Shown: positions 26,052 to 33,893 of the stretch, piece by piece
Layout: every line of letters starts with the position of its first letter
Numbering within the stretch: the stretch's first letter is position 1
From: Symbioplanes lichenis
GTDB taxonomy: Bacteria > Actinomycetota > Actinomycetes > Mycobacteriales > Micromonosporaceae
NCBI RefSeq assembly: GCF_030709675.1
Contig: NZ_JAUZQD010000002.1
Coordinates: 1-64,000 of the forward strand
DNA: 64,000 nt
Reading direction: 5' to 3'
Notes under the pieces: generated by a model
What the model saw: only the letters and a program-made list of their open reading frames with translations
Told to the model about the DNA's origin: nothing
Databases searched by the model: none
Made by a program: the position numbers and the translations under genes

Positions 26052-27218
26052 CTAGGTCGCGATCCAGGCGCCCTGGTGGCCCCGGACGAATTTGAGGAAC
26101 GCCTTGGCGTAGATGAAGGTCAGCAGCAGCGTGTAGAGCTGCTCGGGCACGAAGAGGGCGGCGTAGCAGCGGGCCCGCCAGCCCATGCCCCACACGCTCC
26201 ACACCCGCTCGGCGAGCAGGACGAGAGAGGGCAGCGTCCACCACCACGAGAAGTCAATGCCGCCCAGCACGATCAGCGACGCCGCCACCGCCAGCAGATA
26301 GCCGGCCGCCACCAGTGCCGACAGCAGGAGACCGGCCTGTTGCCGCCAGTAGACCCAGCGCATGTGGAACGGCATCAGCCGGCCGTACTGGGCAATGTTG
26401 CGCAGGGCCCCGAGATACCAGCGCTCCCGCTGGGCGACCAGCTTCGGCACCGACTCCATCACGTCCGTGGTCGCGCCCATGCCGTACGCGGGGGACCGCA
26501 CGTCGTATCCGCAGGCTTGCAAGGCGAATGTCAGCTCGTTGTCCTCGGTCAGCGAGTGCGTGTCGTAGAACGACCGCCCGGCCGGCAGCAGCTCCCCGCG
26601 CCGCCGCTGCTCCCGGACGTCGAGCAGCGCGCCGTACGAGAACAAGGTCCCCGTGCCGGTGAGCACGAAGGCGCGCCCGGCCATGCGCTCGGCCACCTGC
26701 CCGTACCGGTGATACTCCATGCGCTGCAGGTAGCCGAGGGTGGTGCGGCACTCGCGCCCGGCGAAGGTTCCCCCGACGCCGCCGACGCCCGAGGTCATGT
26801 GCTGCTCGGCGATCCGCAGGAAGCCCGGGGCCAGCGTCGTGTCGGCGTCCATGACCAGAACGGCCCAGTTCCACGGGTCGCCCACATCGGGCGCCAGGCG
26901 GTCGAACGCGTAGTTGAGGGCGCCGGCCTTTTTGTCCGGGTTGTGACCGGGGTAGGCCAGCACCTCCGCGCCGGACGCCGCCGCGACTCGAGCGGTGTCG
27001 TCGGTGCAGTTGTTCGGCACGACCACGATGCGGTCGGGGCGCCGCGTCTGCGCCCGCAGGGAACGGATCGTGTCGGCGATCGCGGCGCCCTCGTTGTACG
27101 CGGGGACGACGGCGACGATGTGCAGACGACGTTCGCCCGGGATGACGCGCCGGGTCGACTGGCCCGGGATGCGAGGTGCGGTGGTGGTGCTGGTCCGTCG
27201 ATGCGTACCTGCCGTCAT
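26052..27218 (-). CDS. Membrane glycosyltransferase family 2
   Basis: 388 residues from ATG 27218 (AAGGGA 8 bases before it); the frame extends upstream without support. GT-A domain: VAVVPAYNEGAAIADTI, VVPNNCTDDTARVA, MDADTTLAPGFL (DxD), TEDNELTFALQACGY and QRERWY (QxxRW), the processive-GT2 pattern of hyaluronan/chitin/cellulose synthase relatives. Three to four C-terminal membrane helices follow. No PilZ domain is seen. It probably polymerises or transfers a sugar to a surface polysaccharide. The product is unknown. Confidence 0.9.
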   Translation of the reverse strand: MTAGTHRRTSTTTAPRIPGQSTRRVIPGERRLHIVAVVPAYNEGAAIADTIRSLRAQTRRPDRIVVVPNNCTDDTARVAAASGAEVLAYPGHNPDKKAGALNYAFDRLAPDVGDPWNWAVLVMDADTTLAPGFLRIAEQHMTSGVGGVGGTFAGRECRTTLGYLQRMEYHRYGQVAERMAGRAFVLTGTGTLFSYGALLDVREQRRRGELLPAGRSFYDTHSLTEDNELTFALQACGYDVRSPAYGMGATTDVMESVPKLVAQRERWYLGALRNIAQYGRLMPFHMRWVYWRQQAGLLLSALVAAGYLLAVAASLIVLGGIDFSWWWTLPSLVLLAERVWSVWGMGWRARCYAALFVPEQLYTLLLTFIYAKAFLKFVRGHQGAWIAT

Positions 27219-27366
27219 GCACGTCCCTTGATAGGCCTCAGGGGTGGGCACCCGCGGTGGGTGCGGCAATGACGGTAGGCGCGGGGACCCGGCGGCGGTA
27301 TCACGCACGCGTGGTCGTCCGGCCGGTTGTGCGACGCCTGAATGATCGGCGGATGTCGACGGAACG

Positions 27367-27406
27367 CGGAAAGGGCGGGCCGCCGATGTGGCGCCCGCCC
27401 TTTCCG
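27367..27406 (-). terminator. Terminator hairpin after the WXG100 operon
   Basis: A 14-bp stem (27367-27380 with 27393-27406) with a 12-base loop, 13 bases beyond the stop codon of the WXG100-like gene on the minus strand. Confidence 0.8.
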
Positions 27407-27419
27407 GTGATGCGAATTC

Positions 27420-27716
27420 TTACTTGTTGAGGGCCTTCGCGAGCTCCTCGTCCGCCTGCTGGAACGTGTCCGCGGCGGCGGTCAGGTACTTGCCCATGCC
27501 CTCGAGGCCCTCGGCCATCTTGGTGGCGCCGTCGTTGAACTCGCGGTAGGACTCGTCGAACTGCTTGCTGGACGAGTCGGTGACGTAGCCGCCGTTGACC
27601 AGGTTCTGGACCATGTTCTGCAGCTCGGTGAGCTTGCTCATGATCTCTTCTTTGCCCCGCGTGAGCCGGTTGGCGGCGTCGCGCATCTCCTGGTACGTCA
27701 CATTGACGTTCGCCAT
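27420..27716 (-). CDS. WXG100-like type VII secretion protein
   Basis: 98 residues, the typical WXG100 length. Two amphipathic helices (NVTYQEMRDAANRLTRGKEE and KQFDESYREFNDGATKMAEG) flank a turn at GGYVTDSSS, where the canonical WxG is replaced. A C-terminal helix ends FQQADEELAKALNK. Such proteins dimerise and are exported by the T7SS. It is the last gene of a three-gene minus-strand operon, 12 bases after the 199-residue gene, and a terminator follows. Confidence 0.85.
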   Translation of the reverse strand: MANVNVTYQEMRDAANRLTRGKEEIMSKLTELQNMVQNLVNGGYVTDSSSKQFDESYREFNDGATKMAEGLEGMGKYLTAAADTFQQADEELAKALNK

Positions 27717-27728
27717 GGTCGTGCCTCC

Positions 27729-28328
27729 CTAGGATTCGATGAATCGGAACGTGCCGGTGATGGCGTCGAAGACGTCGAAGAGCTCCGCCTCGAGGGCCAG
27801 CAACGGGGAACTGCCGGTGATGAGCGCGACCCGCGCCGGGTTCGGCCCGGGGAAGGGCACGAAGGTCTGCATGATCAGCGACCGGACCCAGCCGGCGCCG
27901 TCGGGCAGGGTGATGTCGTCGACGCCGCGGGTGCGCGGGACGCGGCCCAGCGTCGGGATCTCCACGGACTCGACCTCGCGCCACAGCGAGTCGGCGCCGC
28001 GCTTCGGGGTCGCGGTGAGGTGGGCGGCGATCGCGTCGGCGGCACCCTCCTCGTTCGGGGCGTCCACGATGCTGACGGTCACGGTGGCGGTCATGACCGC
28101 GCCGCCGAGGCCGGCGACGAGGGTGCCGCAGTAGCGGGCGCCGCTGTCGTACGCCCGGCGGGCCGTCTCGCGCAGCACCCGGGCCAGCGTGGCGCGGTGC
28201 TCGTGCAGCTCGGGGACGTCCTTGAGGCGCTCGGCGACCAGCGTGTTGATCGCGGCGTTGCGGGCGTCGGGGTGCAGCTCGACCTCGAACCAGGAGTCCG
28301 GGACCGTGATGGAGAAGGCGCTGGTCAC
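27729..28328 (-). CDS. Hypothetical T7SS-associated protein
   Basis: 199 residues from GTG 28328, overlapping the stop of the upstream gene by 4 bases (GTGA). It starts FSITVPDSWFEVELHP, with a helical region around 25-60 and a beta-rich part (TATVTVSIVDAPN, WVRSLIMQTFVPFPGPNPAR). I do not recognise a named family; similar proteins often accompany actinobacterial WXG100 genes, possibly as chaperones. There is no signal peptide or membrane segment. Tight coupling to WXG100-like genes on both sides supports a role in secretion. Confidence 0.7.
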   Translation of the reverse strand: MTSAFSITVPDSWFEVELHPDARNAAINTLVAERLKDVPELHEHRATLARVLRETARRAYDSGARYCGTLVAGLGGAVMTATVTVSIVDAPNEEGAADAIAAHLTATPKRGADSLWREVESVEIPTLGRVPRTRGVDDITLPDGAGWVRSLIMQTFVPFPGPNPARVALITGSSPLLALEAELFDVFDAITGTFRFIES

Positions 28329-28624
28329 TGCTCCCCGCTCTCGCGCAGCTGCTGGGCGAGGTCGTCGTCGGCCTTGCGCAGGCTCTCGACGGCCTGGTTG
28401 GCCATTTTGATCAGCTGCTCGCAGTTCTTGTCGACCCGGCCGCGACCGTCGCGCCAATGTGACTCAAAGTGACTGACGGCGCCATCGACCTCGCGGCCGC
28501 CGAGGTCGCCGGAGAACTCGTTCATCCACGAGCGGGCCGAGTCCATGCCGCTGCGAATGGTCTCCAGCTGGTTCGCAAAGTCGGTCAGACCATCGAGATT
28601 GACCGTCAATCGATCGGCAGCCAT
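28325..28624 (-). CDS. Small WXG100-like helical protein
   Basis: 99 residues, ATG 28624; an upstream in-frame extension reaches the divergent toxin gene and is not credible. Helix 1 is LDGLTDFANQLETIRSGMDS, the turn holds SWMNEFSGDLGG, and helix 2 is VSHFESHWRDGRGRVDKNCE. The ESAT-6-like size, two-helix form and operon with another WXG100 gene make it a secreted partner or chaperone. First gene of the minus-strand operon, divergent from the papain-fold toxin across 160 bases that should hold both promoters. Confidence 0.8.
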   Translation of the reverse strand: MAADRLTVNLDGLTDFANQLETIRSGMDSARSWMNEFSGDLGGREVDGAVSHFESHWRDGRGRVDKNCEQLIKMANQAVESLRKADDDLAQQLRESGEQ

Positions 28625-28784
28625 GCATCCCCGTCTCTGCTCGCCCCGTGCGCCGCCGACGAGAGTACAAGCCCTGTCAAAGATCATCCACTGCGGTGGA
28701 TCAGGACCGAGCGTAATCGTCTCCGCTAGACTGCCCCTTCGCGCGCCGGCGACAACGCGGCGGGCTGCGGGAGGGGGATCGCCG

Positions 28785-31409
28785 ATGAGCCGGCCGACGG
28801 ACTGGGACGTCCTCGACATGTCCGGTGACCCGACGCCGGGGGATCCGGCCCGGCTGCGGCAGCTGGCCGGGCGGTTCCACGACTTCGCCGAGACGGCGCA
28901 CCGGGCGAAACTGGCCGTCGAGTCGTTGCAGGGCGACGGCTCGCTGCTGACGTGGGTCGGCCTGTCCGGCGACGCCTTCCGCAAGCAGTTCGGCGACTTC
29001 CCGAACCAGGTCAACAAGCTCTACCAGTCGCACCTCATGGCCGGTGACGCACTCGAAGCCTTCGCCCCGGTCCTGGAGACCGCGCAGGCCCAGGCCGACC
29101 GGGCCTTGGTCGACGGGCGGACGGCGGCCGAGAAGGTCCGTTCACTGCAAGGCGCCCTCGACATCGCGCAGACCGATTTCACCGGCGCGTCGCAAGCCGC
29201 GAAGACCGCGCAGGCCGAGACGGTCAAGCCCGACCCCGACCAGGTCAAGCAGGCGATCAAGGACGCCGACGCCGCCCAGCAACGCCTCAGCGCGGCGCAG
29301 GGGCAGGTCAACGGCGCCCAGCAGGAGCTCGACCTGGCCAAGCAGCTGGCCGAGCAGGCCAAGCAGATGCGCGACGGCGCGGCCCGGACCTGCGTACGGC
29401 AGATCGAGGACGCCTCCGACGCGGGCATCCAGCCCCGTAACTTCTGGCAGAAGCTTGGTGACGCCCTCAAGGAACTGTGGAACATCATCTGCGAGGTCGC
29501 CAAGTGGGTCGCCCTCGTCGCCGGCATCATCGCCATGATCATCGGTGGCCCGCTGGCCTGGATCGCGCTCGCCGCCGGCGCCATTCTCCTGGTCAAGGCG
29601 ATAGTCGACTTCGCACAGGGCAAAGGGTCCGTCCTGGACCTGGTCATGGGCATTCTGGGCATCATTCCGGGCGTGAAGGGGCTGACCTCTCTCTCCAAGC
29701 TCTCGGCGCTCTACAAGGCCGGCGGCGTCAAGGAGATCGCCAAGGCCACTCTCACCGGCATGAAGAACATGGCCAAGGACATGGTCGGCCTCGTGAAGGC
29801 CGCCGGTCAGGGCGCGGTCACGATTGTCAAGAAACTCGGCGACAGCGGCACCTCGGTGCTCGGCGCGGTCAAGAATGCCGGCGTCATCGTCGGCGACGCC
29901 GTGAAGGCCGGCGGCGCGAAGATCGGCGATCTCTTCACCGGCGGCGCCCCGAAACCCACCTTCGGCGCCCCTCTGGCCCTGCCGCCCCTGCCCGTCGGCG
30001 TGGTCGGGAAAAGCTTCACCCAGCGCTTCCAGGACCTCGCCGCGCTCAAGTCGAGCACGTCGGTCGCCGAGGCGGGCAAGGTGCGCGCCACCTTCGCGAG
30101 CAAACTGCAGGCGGACCAGGCGGCGGTCGATGCGAAATACCAGAATCTGCTCACCACCAAGGTCGGTGAGATCAAGGCGGACACCGCCGCGAAGCTGAAC
30201 CAGGGCAAGCTCGACATCGAGGCGCGCTATCAGCAGGATCTGGCCGCGACGAAGCTCCGGCTCACCACCGACTTCGCGAACAAGCTCAATCTGGAGAAGG
30301 CCGCCATCAACGCGCGCTACGACCAGATGATCCAGGCCCGGCCGCAGGAGCTGCAGGCCGCCCATCTGCAACAGCACAACCTCGAGCTGGCGAATATCAA
30401 AGGCCAGTTCGAGACGTATGTGAACGGGCTGCACGGCCCGGACGCGGCCGCCGACGCGCAGGCCGCCCGGGTCCAGTACGACCAGCTGGTCAAGAATCTG
30501 GAAAGCCGCTCCGACCAGGCCTACCAGGCGGATCTGGCGCAGAACATCCAGCAGCTGGAAAACCTGCGCGCCACCGATCTCACCAACGCGGAGAACCTTT
30601 CCGTCACCGCCCGCGACGCCGCGATCCACCAGGCGGACGTGCAACTGACCAACGTCGCCAAGCAGGATCTGGCGGCACTGGAGCTGAAACTGGGCGGGGA
30701 GGAGGGGCTCGCCATCCAGACCGCCACGACGAACCTCGACAATCTGCGGATCGGCGAGCTGAACCAGGTCGAGAACATCTCCAACACCGCCCGCGACGCC
30801 GAGCTCGTCACCGTGCAGGGCCAGATCGACACGCATTTCAAGACGCTCGACACGGACCTGCACCGCGCGATGCTCAACGGCGTGGGCCAGGACGTCGTGA
30901 CGAGCAAGGGCACGGTCAAGACCATCAGCCAGTACGCCCCCGGGATCGACCCGGCCGACCTCGACACCATCGTCGCGAAGAACTGGCCGAAGCTGGACCA
31001 GATCAACCCGAATCGCGACCTGAATGTCGACGTCAACTGCAGTCTCTGTGTCACGAGCGTCGACAAGCTGGTGAAGACCGGCGTCGTGGTGCCCGCGCCG
31101 AAGCTCAACCACCCGCAGATCCTGCCGACGATCGAGAACAGGGTCGGCGGCGGGCACACCTTCTCGCAATTCAACTCGTACGCCGACGTGCTCGCCGAGA
31201 TGCGGGACACGCCCCGCCGTACGGTCGGCATCATCGGGTACAAATTCGACCATCCGGTGAACGGGCCGCAGGGGCACGTGCTCAATGTGGTCAGCTTCGG
31301 CAAGGAACGGGTGGCGATCGTCGACGGCCAGAGCGGCAAGCTCGGCGACCTCCCGAATCTCGACTTCTCCCAGCCGGGGAACGAACTGTGGTTCATGAAG
31401 ATGCCGTGA
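28785..31409 (+). CDS. T7SS-type polymorphic toxin with C-terminal papain-fold (Tox-PL) domain
   Basis: 874 residues from ATG 28785, preceded by GGAGGGGG. Residues 1-120 form a WXG/LXG-like helical region (LTWVGLSGDAFRKQFGDF) that would target it to the T7SS. Residues about 230-305 hold two to three membrane helices. Residues 340-700 are long coiled coil (repeated NLDNLRIGELNQVENISNTA-like units). The C-terminus is a papain-fold toxin: Cys 752 in VNCSLCV, His 831 in GHVLNVV, and Asp 847/Gln 849 in VDGQSG. Such domains cleave or deamidate host or rival proteins. An Imm35-type gene follows 11 bases later. Confidence 0.85.
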   Translation: MSRPTDWDVLDMSGDPTPGDPARLRQLAGRFHDFAETAHRAKLAVESLQGDGSLLTWVGLSGDAFRKQFGDFPNQVNKLYQSHLMAGDALEAFAPVLETAQAQADRALVDGRTAAEKVRSLQGALDIAQTDFTGASQAAKTAQAETVKPDPDQVKQAIKDADAAQQRLSAAQGQVNGAQQELDLAKQLAEQAKQMRDGAARTCVRQIEDASDAGIQPRNFWQKLGDALKELWNIICEVAKWVALVAGIIAMIIGGPLAWIALAAGAILLVKAIVDFAQGKGSVLDLVMGILGIIPGVKGLTSLSKLSALYKAGGVKEIAKATLTGMKNMAKDMVGLVKAAGQGAVTIVKKLGDSGTSVLGAVKNAGVIVGDAVKAGGAKIGDLFTGGAPKPTFGAPLALPPLPVGVVGKSFTQRFQDLAALKSSTSVAEAGKVRATFASKLQADQAAVDAKYQNLLTTKVGEIKADTAAKLNQGKLDIEARYQQDLAATKLRLTTDFANKLNLEKAAINARYDQMIQARPQELQAAHLQQHNLELANIKGQFETYVNGLHGPDAAADAQAARVQYDQLVKNLESRSDQAYQADLAQNIQQLENLRATDLTNAENLSVTARDAAIHQADVQLTNVAKQDLAALELKLGGEEGLAIQTATTNLDNLRIGELNQVENISNTARDAELVTVQGQIDTHFKTLDTDLHRAMLNGVGQDVVTSKGTVKTISQYAPGIDPADLDTIVAKNWPKLDQINPNRDLNVDVNCSLCVTSVDKLVKTGVVVPAPKLNHPQILPTIENRVGGGHTFSQFNSYADVLAEMRDTPRRTVGIIGYKFDHPVNGPQGHVLNVVSFGKERVAIVDGQSGKLGDLPNLDFSQPGNELWFMKMP

Positions 31410-31420
31410 GGGGACCGGAC

Positions 31421-31741
31421 ATGGACGAGACGGCGGCACGCGCGCACGCCGAGGCGAAACTGCGCGAGATCGAGGACCCGGACATTCCGCTGCGCCTGCT
31501 CGGCCCGGCGGTCGACATCGACTGGGCGTGGTACTTCCCGTTCAACTCCGCCGCGTACGCGGAAACCGGCTCCTTCCGCGACATGGTCTTCAGCGGCCCG
31601 GTCGTCGTCAACAAGGACGGCACCGACGTCTGGGTCGCCGCGTCCGCCCCGCCGCTCGAGCAGTGGCTCAACGCGTACGCGGAGAAGCGCGGCTATCCGC
31701 CCGTACCGGTGCCGGAACCCCCGTCCCCCTTCGGCGCCTAG
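31421..31741 (+). CDS. Imm35 (YrhB-like) immunity protein
   Basis: 106 residues, starting 11 bases after the toxin stop; GAGGGGA precedes the ATG. Family pattern: IDWAWYFPFNSAAYAETG, VFSGPVVVNKDGTDVWVA, and a C-terminal helix LEQWLNAYAEKRGYP. Imm35/YrhB-type proteins are known partners of papain-fold toxins and probably block their active site inside the producer cell. The stop codon is directly next to the end of an IS481 remnant, so the element could have inserted at the gene end. Confidence 0.82.
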   Translation: MDETAARAHAEAKLREIEDPDIPLRLLGPAVDIDWAWYFPFNSAAYAETGSFRDMVFSGPVVVNKDGTDVWVAASAPPLEQWLNAYAEKRGYPPVPVPEPPSPFGA

Positions 31742-32589
31742 ATGTAGTGCCCAGCACCGTTGTTGACTCGGGTGATCGGTGGTTGCCCGGCGAGGGCGGT
31801 GTGCCAGGCTTTGCCACGGCGGTAGGCCAGGGCGTTGTCGGTCATCACGCGTTCGATGCCGGCGATGCCTAGCTCGGTGAAGTGGGCGGCGGCGCGGCGC
31901 AGGAACCCGGCGCAGGTGCCGGTCTTTTCGTCGGAGTGGATTTCGGCGTAGGCAAGGCGGGTGTGGTCGTCGATGGCGGCGTGGACGTATTCGTAGCCCA
32001 CGCGTCGACCGGCGTTGCGTTCGGCTTCTGCGTGACGGTTTTGTTCGCTGTCGCGGCCGTGAACGCGCCAGCCGCCGCCCTCACGGAGCCGGCCGATCTT
32101 CTTGACGTCGACGTGGATGAGTTCGCCGGGCCGGTCGCGTTCGTAGCGGCGGACGAGCTGGCCGGTGGGCCGGTCCAGTCAGGCAAGGCGGTTGAGGCTC
32201 TGGCGGGTGAGCACGGCGTGCACGGTTGAGGCGGGCATATTCAGCAGGGGTGCGATCCGGCGTGGGCCACGTTCGCGGTCCTGGCGCAGGGCTGGGACAC
32301 GGGCTTTGAGTTCCGGTGGTGTCGTCGCCGGGATCTGATGGGCGGTGCTGGGCCGGTCGTGCAGTCCCTGTTCGCCTTCGGCGTGCCACCGGGCGACCCA
32401 TTTGTGGCCGGTCTGCCGAAAGATGCCGAGTTCTTTGACCACATGAGCGACCGGACGTCGCTCATGTACGACACGCTGGATGAGCAGGCGTCGTCCGTGC
32501 AGGGGCAGGCGGGCGTTACGGTCGGCTGTAGAAGACCTCCGGTCATGGGTGAAGCGTCGCAACTTCCACCTCGCTGGAGGTCTTCTCAT
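31738..32589 (-). pseudogene. IS481-family transposase, inactivated
   Basis: One minus-strand frame holds the whole transposase. The N-terminal HTH is recognisable (VVKELGIFRQTGHKWVARWH; DRPSTAH). An in-frame TGA at 32179-32181 interrupts it just before DRPTGQLVRRYERDRPGELI. Asp in IHVDVKK and Asp in VMTDNALAYR survive. The sequence then jumps from YRRG to HTALAGQPPITRV, the usual extreme C-terminus, so the part with the catalytic Glu is deleted in frame. Two independent lesions make it inactive. Confidence 0.85.
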
Positions 32590-32634
32590 TTCTCAAGCTG
32601 GCACGCCGCGTCAACAACGCTCATGATCACTACA
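31743..32634. mobile_element. Degenerate IS481-family insertion sequence
   Basis: Imperfect terminal inverted repeats: TGTAGTG then 9 variable bases then GTTGTTGAC and CGG at 31743-31771, and the reverse complement at about 32606-32634. The length is 892 bp, shorter than typical IS481 members (about 1 kb). No exact target duplication was found. It lies between the Imm35 gene and a MarR gene. Confidence 0.8.
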
Positions 32635-32661
32635 CCTGACGAAAGACCCACGCCCGCTCGG

Positions 32662-33090
32662 CTAAGCGTCGCCGGGGACGAGTTGCTGGAGCAGCTTGTC
32701 GAAGGCCGCCAGCTCCGCCGGCCCGAACGGCGCGAAGGACTCGCGCAGGACCTGCTCCATGCGGGCCTGGCCCGCCTCGCGCAGGCGCTCGCCGCGCTCG
32801 GTCAGCTCGTGGCGCACCGAGCGGCCGGGCCCCGGGACGCGCTCGATCAGGCCGTGGCCGGCCATCCGGGTGGTGAGGGTGCCGAAGGCCTGGCCGCTCT
32901 GGAAGGTGAGCCGGGCCAGGTCGTTGAGGGACGCGCCCGGGTTGGCGGCGATGTGGCGCAGGGCGTCCCACTGAACCAGGGACAGGCCGAGGGGCGCCAG
33001 CGCGGCGTCGGCGGCTCGGTGATGCCTGACCTGCAGCTGCTTCACCGCTCGGCCGACTTCCAGGAGGGATCGCGTCATGCTGTCCAGCAT
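32662..33090 (-). CDS. MarR-family transcriptional regulator
   Basis: 142 residues from ATG 33090; an ATG 30 bases upstream would place the operator inside the gene. Winged helix at residues about 35-100: SLVQWDALRHIAANPGASLN, DLARLTFQSGQAFGTLTTRM, GLIERVPGPGRSVRHELTER. The divergent alpha/beta hydrolase gene is 41 bases away with a clear palindrome between them. It likely represses both. Confidence 0.9.
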   Translation of the reverse strand: MLDSMTRSLLEVGRAVKQLQVRHHRAADAALAPLGLSLVQWDALRHIAANPGASLNDLARLTFQSGQAFGTLTTRMAGHGLIERVPGPGRSVRHELTERGERLREAGQARMEQVLRESFAPFGPAELAAFDKLLQQLVPGDA

Positions 33091-33091
33091 A

Positions 33092-33117
33092 CCAACTTGT
33101 TTATCCAAACATGTTGG
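33092..33117. promoter_or_regulatory. MarR operator palindrome
   Basis: CCAACTTGTTT, 4 bases, AAACATGTTGG: 10 of 11 positions pair. It fills the gap between the divergent MarR and hydrolase genes and lies directly before the hydrolase -10 box (33120). Confidence 0.75.
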
Positions 33118-33119
33118 CA

Positions 33120-33125
33120 TAGCGT
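33120..33125 (+). promoter_or_regulatory. -10 element (TAGCGT) of a leaderless promoter for the hydrolase gene
   Basis: TAGCGT ends 6 bases before ATG 33132. The adjoining operator would block polymerase. Confidence 0.6.
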
Positions 33126-33131
33126 GGCGGC

Positions 33132-33884
33132 ATGCTGATCTCCCTGGACGACATCACCCTTCACGTCGACGAGCACGGCACCGGCCGGCCCGTTCTGCTC
33201 CTGCACGGCGGCGCCGGGCCGGCCTCGGTCGGCGGCTTCGCCGCGCTGCTGGCCGGCGGGGGCGACCTCCGCGTGCTCGCACCCACCCATCCCGGCTTCA
33301 ACGGCACCGAGCGGCCCGCCTCGCTCACCGACATCCGCGGGCTGGCCCGGCTCTACGCGCGGCTGCTCGACGAGCTCGACCTCTCGGACGTCCTCGTCAT
33401 CGGCAGCTCGATCGGCGGCTGGACCGCCGCGGAGCTCGCCGCGCTCGGCTCGCCCCGGATCACGCGCCTGGTCCTGGTCGACGCGGTCGGGCTCGACGTG
33501 CCGGAGCACCCGGTGGCCGACTTCTTCGCGCTGAGCTTCCCGGAGCTCGCGCGGCTGAGCTACGCCGACCCGGAGAAGTTCCGCATCGACCCCGAGGCCA
33601 TGTCCCCGGAGGCCCGGGAGACCATGGCCGGCAACCGGGCCACCCTCGCGGTCTACGCGAGCACGATGACCGACCCCACCCTGCGCGGGCGGCTCGCCTC
33701 GATCGGCGTTCCGACCCTGGTGGTGTGGGGGGAGGCGGACGGCATCGTGACCCCGGCGTACGGCAAGGAGTACGCCGCCGCCATCCCCGGCGCCCACTTC
33801 GCCGAGCTGCCCGGGGCCGGCCACATGCCTCAGCTCGAGACGCCCGGGCTGCTGCTGGCCGCGGTCCGGGAGCAGACCGACTAA
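33132..33884 (+). CDS. Alpha/beta hydrolase
   Basis: 250 residues. Oxyanion HGG in LLLHGGAGP, nucleophile Ser in GSSIGGWTA, Asp in WGEADGIV and His in GAGHMPQ form the catalytic set. The family covers esterases, lactonases and haloperoxidase-like enzymes; substrate unknown. Controlled by the divergent MarR repressor. The following methyltransferase gene starts 10 bases after its stop. Confidence 0.9.
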   Translation: MLISLDDITLHVDEHGTGRPVLLLHGGAGPASVGGFAALLAGGGDLRVLAPTHPGFNGTERPASLTDIRGLARLYARLLDELDLSDVLVIGSSIGGWTAAELAALGSPRITRLVLVDAVGLDVPEHPVADFFALSFPELARLSYADPEKFRIDPEAMSPEARETMAGNRATLAVYASTMTDPTLRGRLASIGVPTLVVWGEADGIVTPAYGKEYAAAIPGAHFAELPGAGHMPQLETPGLLLAAVREQTD

Positions 33885-33887
33885 GGT
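33882..33887 (+). promoter_or_regulatory. -10 element (TAAGGT) of a leaderless promoter overlapping the hydrolase stop codon
   Basis: TAAGGT includes the hydrolase TAA stop and ends 6 bases before GTG 33894, giving the methyltransferase its own transcript. Confidence 0.5.
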
Positions 33888-33893
33888 GCTCGC

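Noticed and set aside
31869..32186. Ser/Thr/Pro-rich 105-codon frame in the IS element
   Set aside because: It is an out-of-frame reading of the transposase region and has no homology-like motif.
32179..32589. Independent small gene of 136 codons
   Set aside because: It is the N-terminal half of the IS481 transposase, separated from the rest by an in-frame stop and continuing in the same frame.
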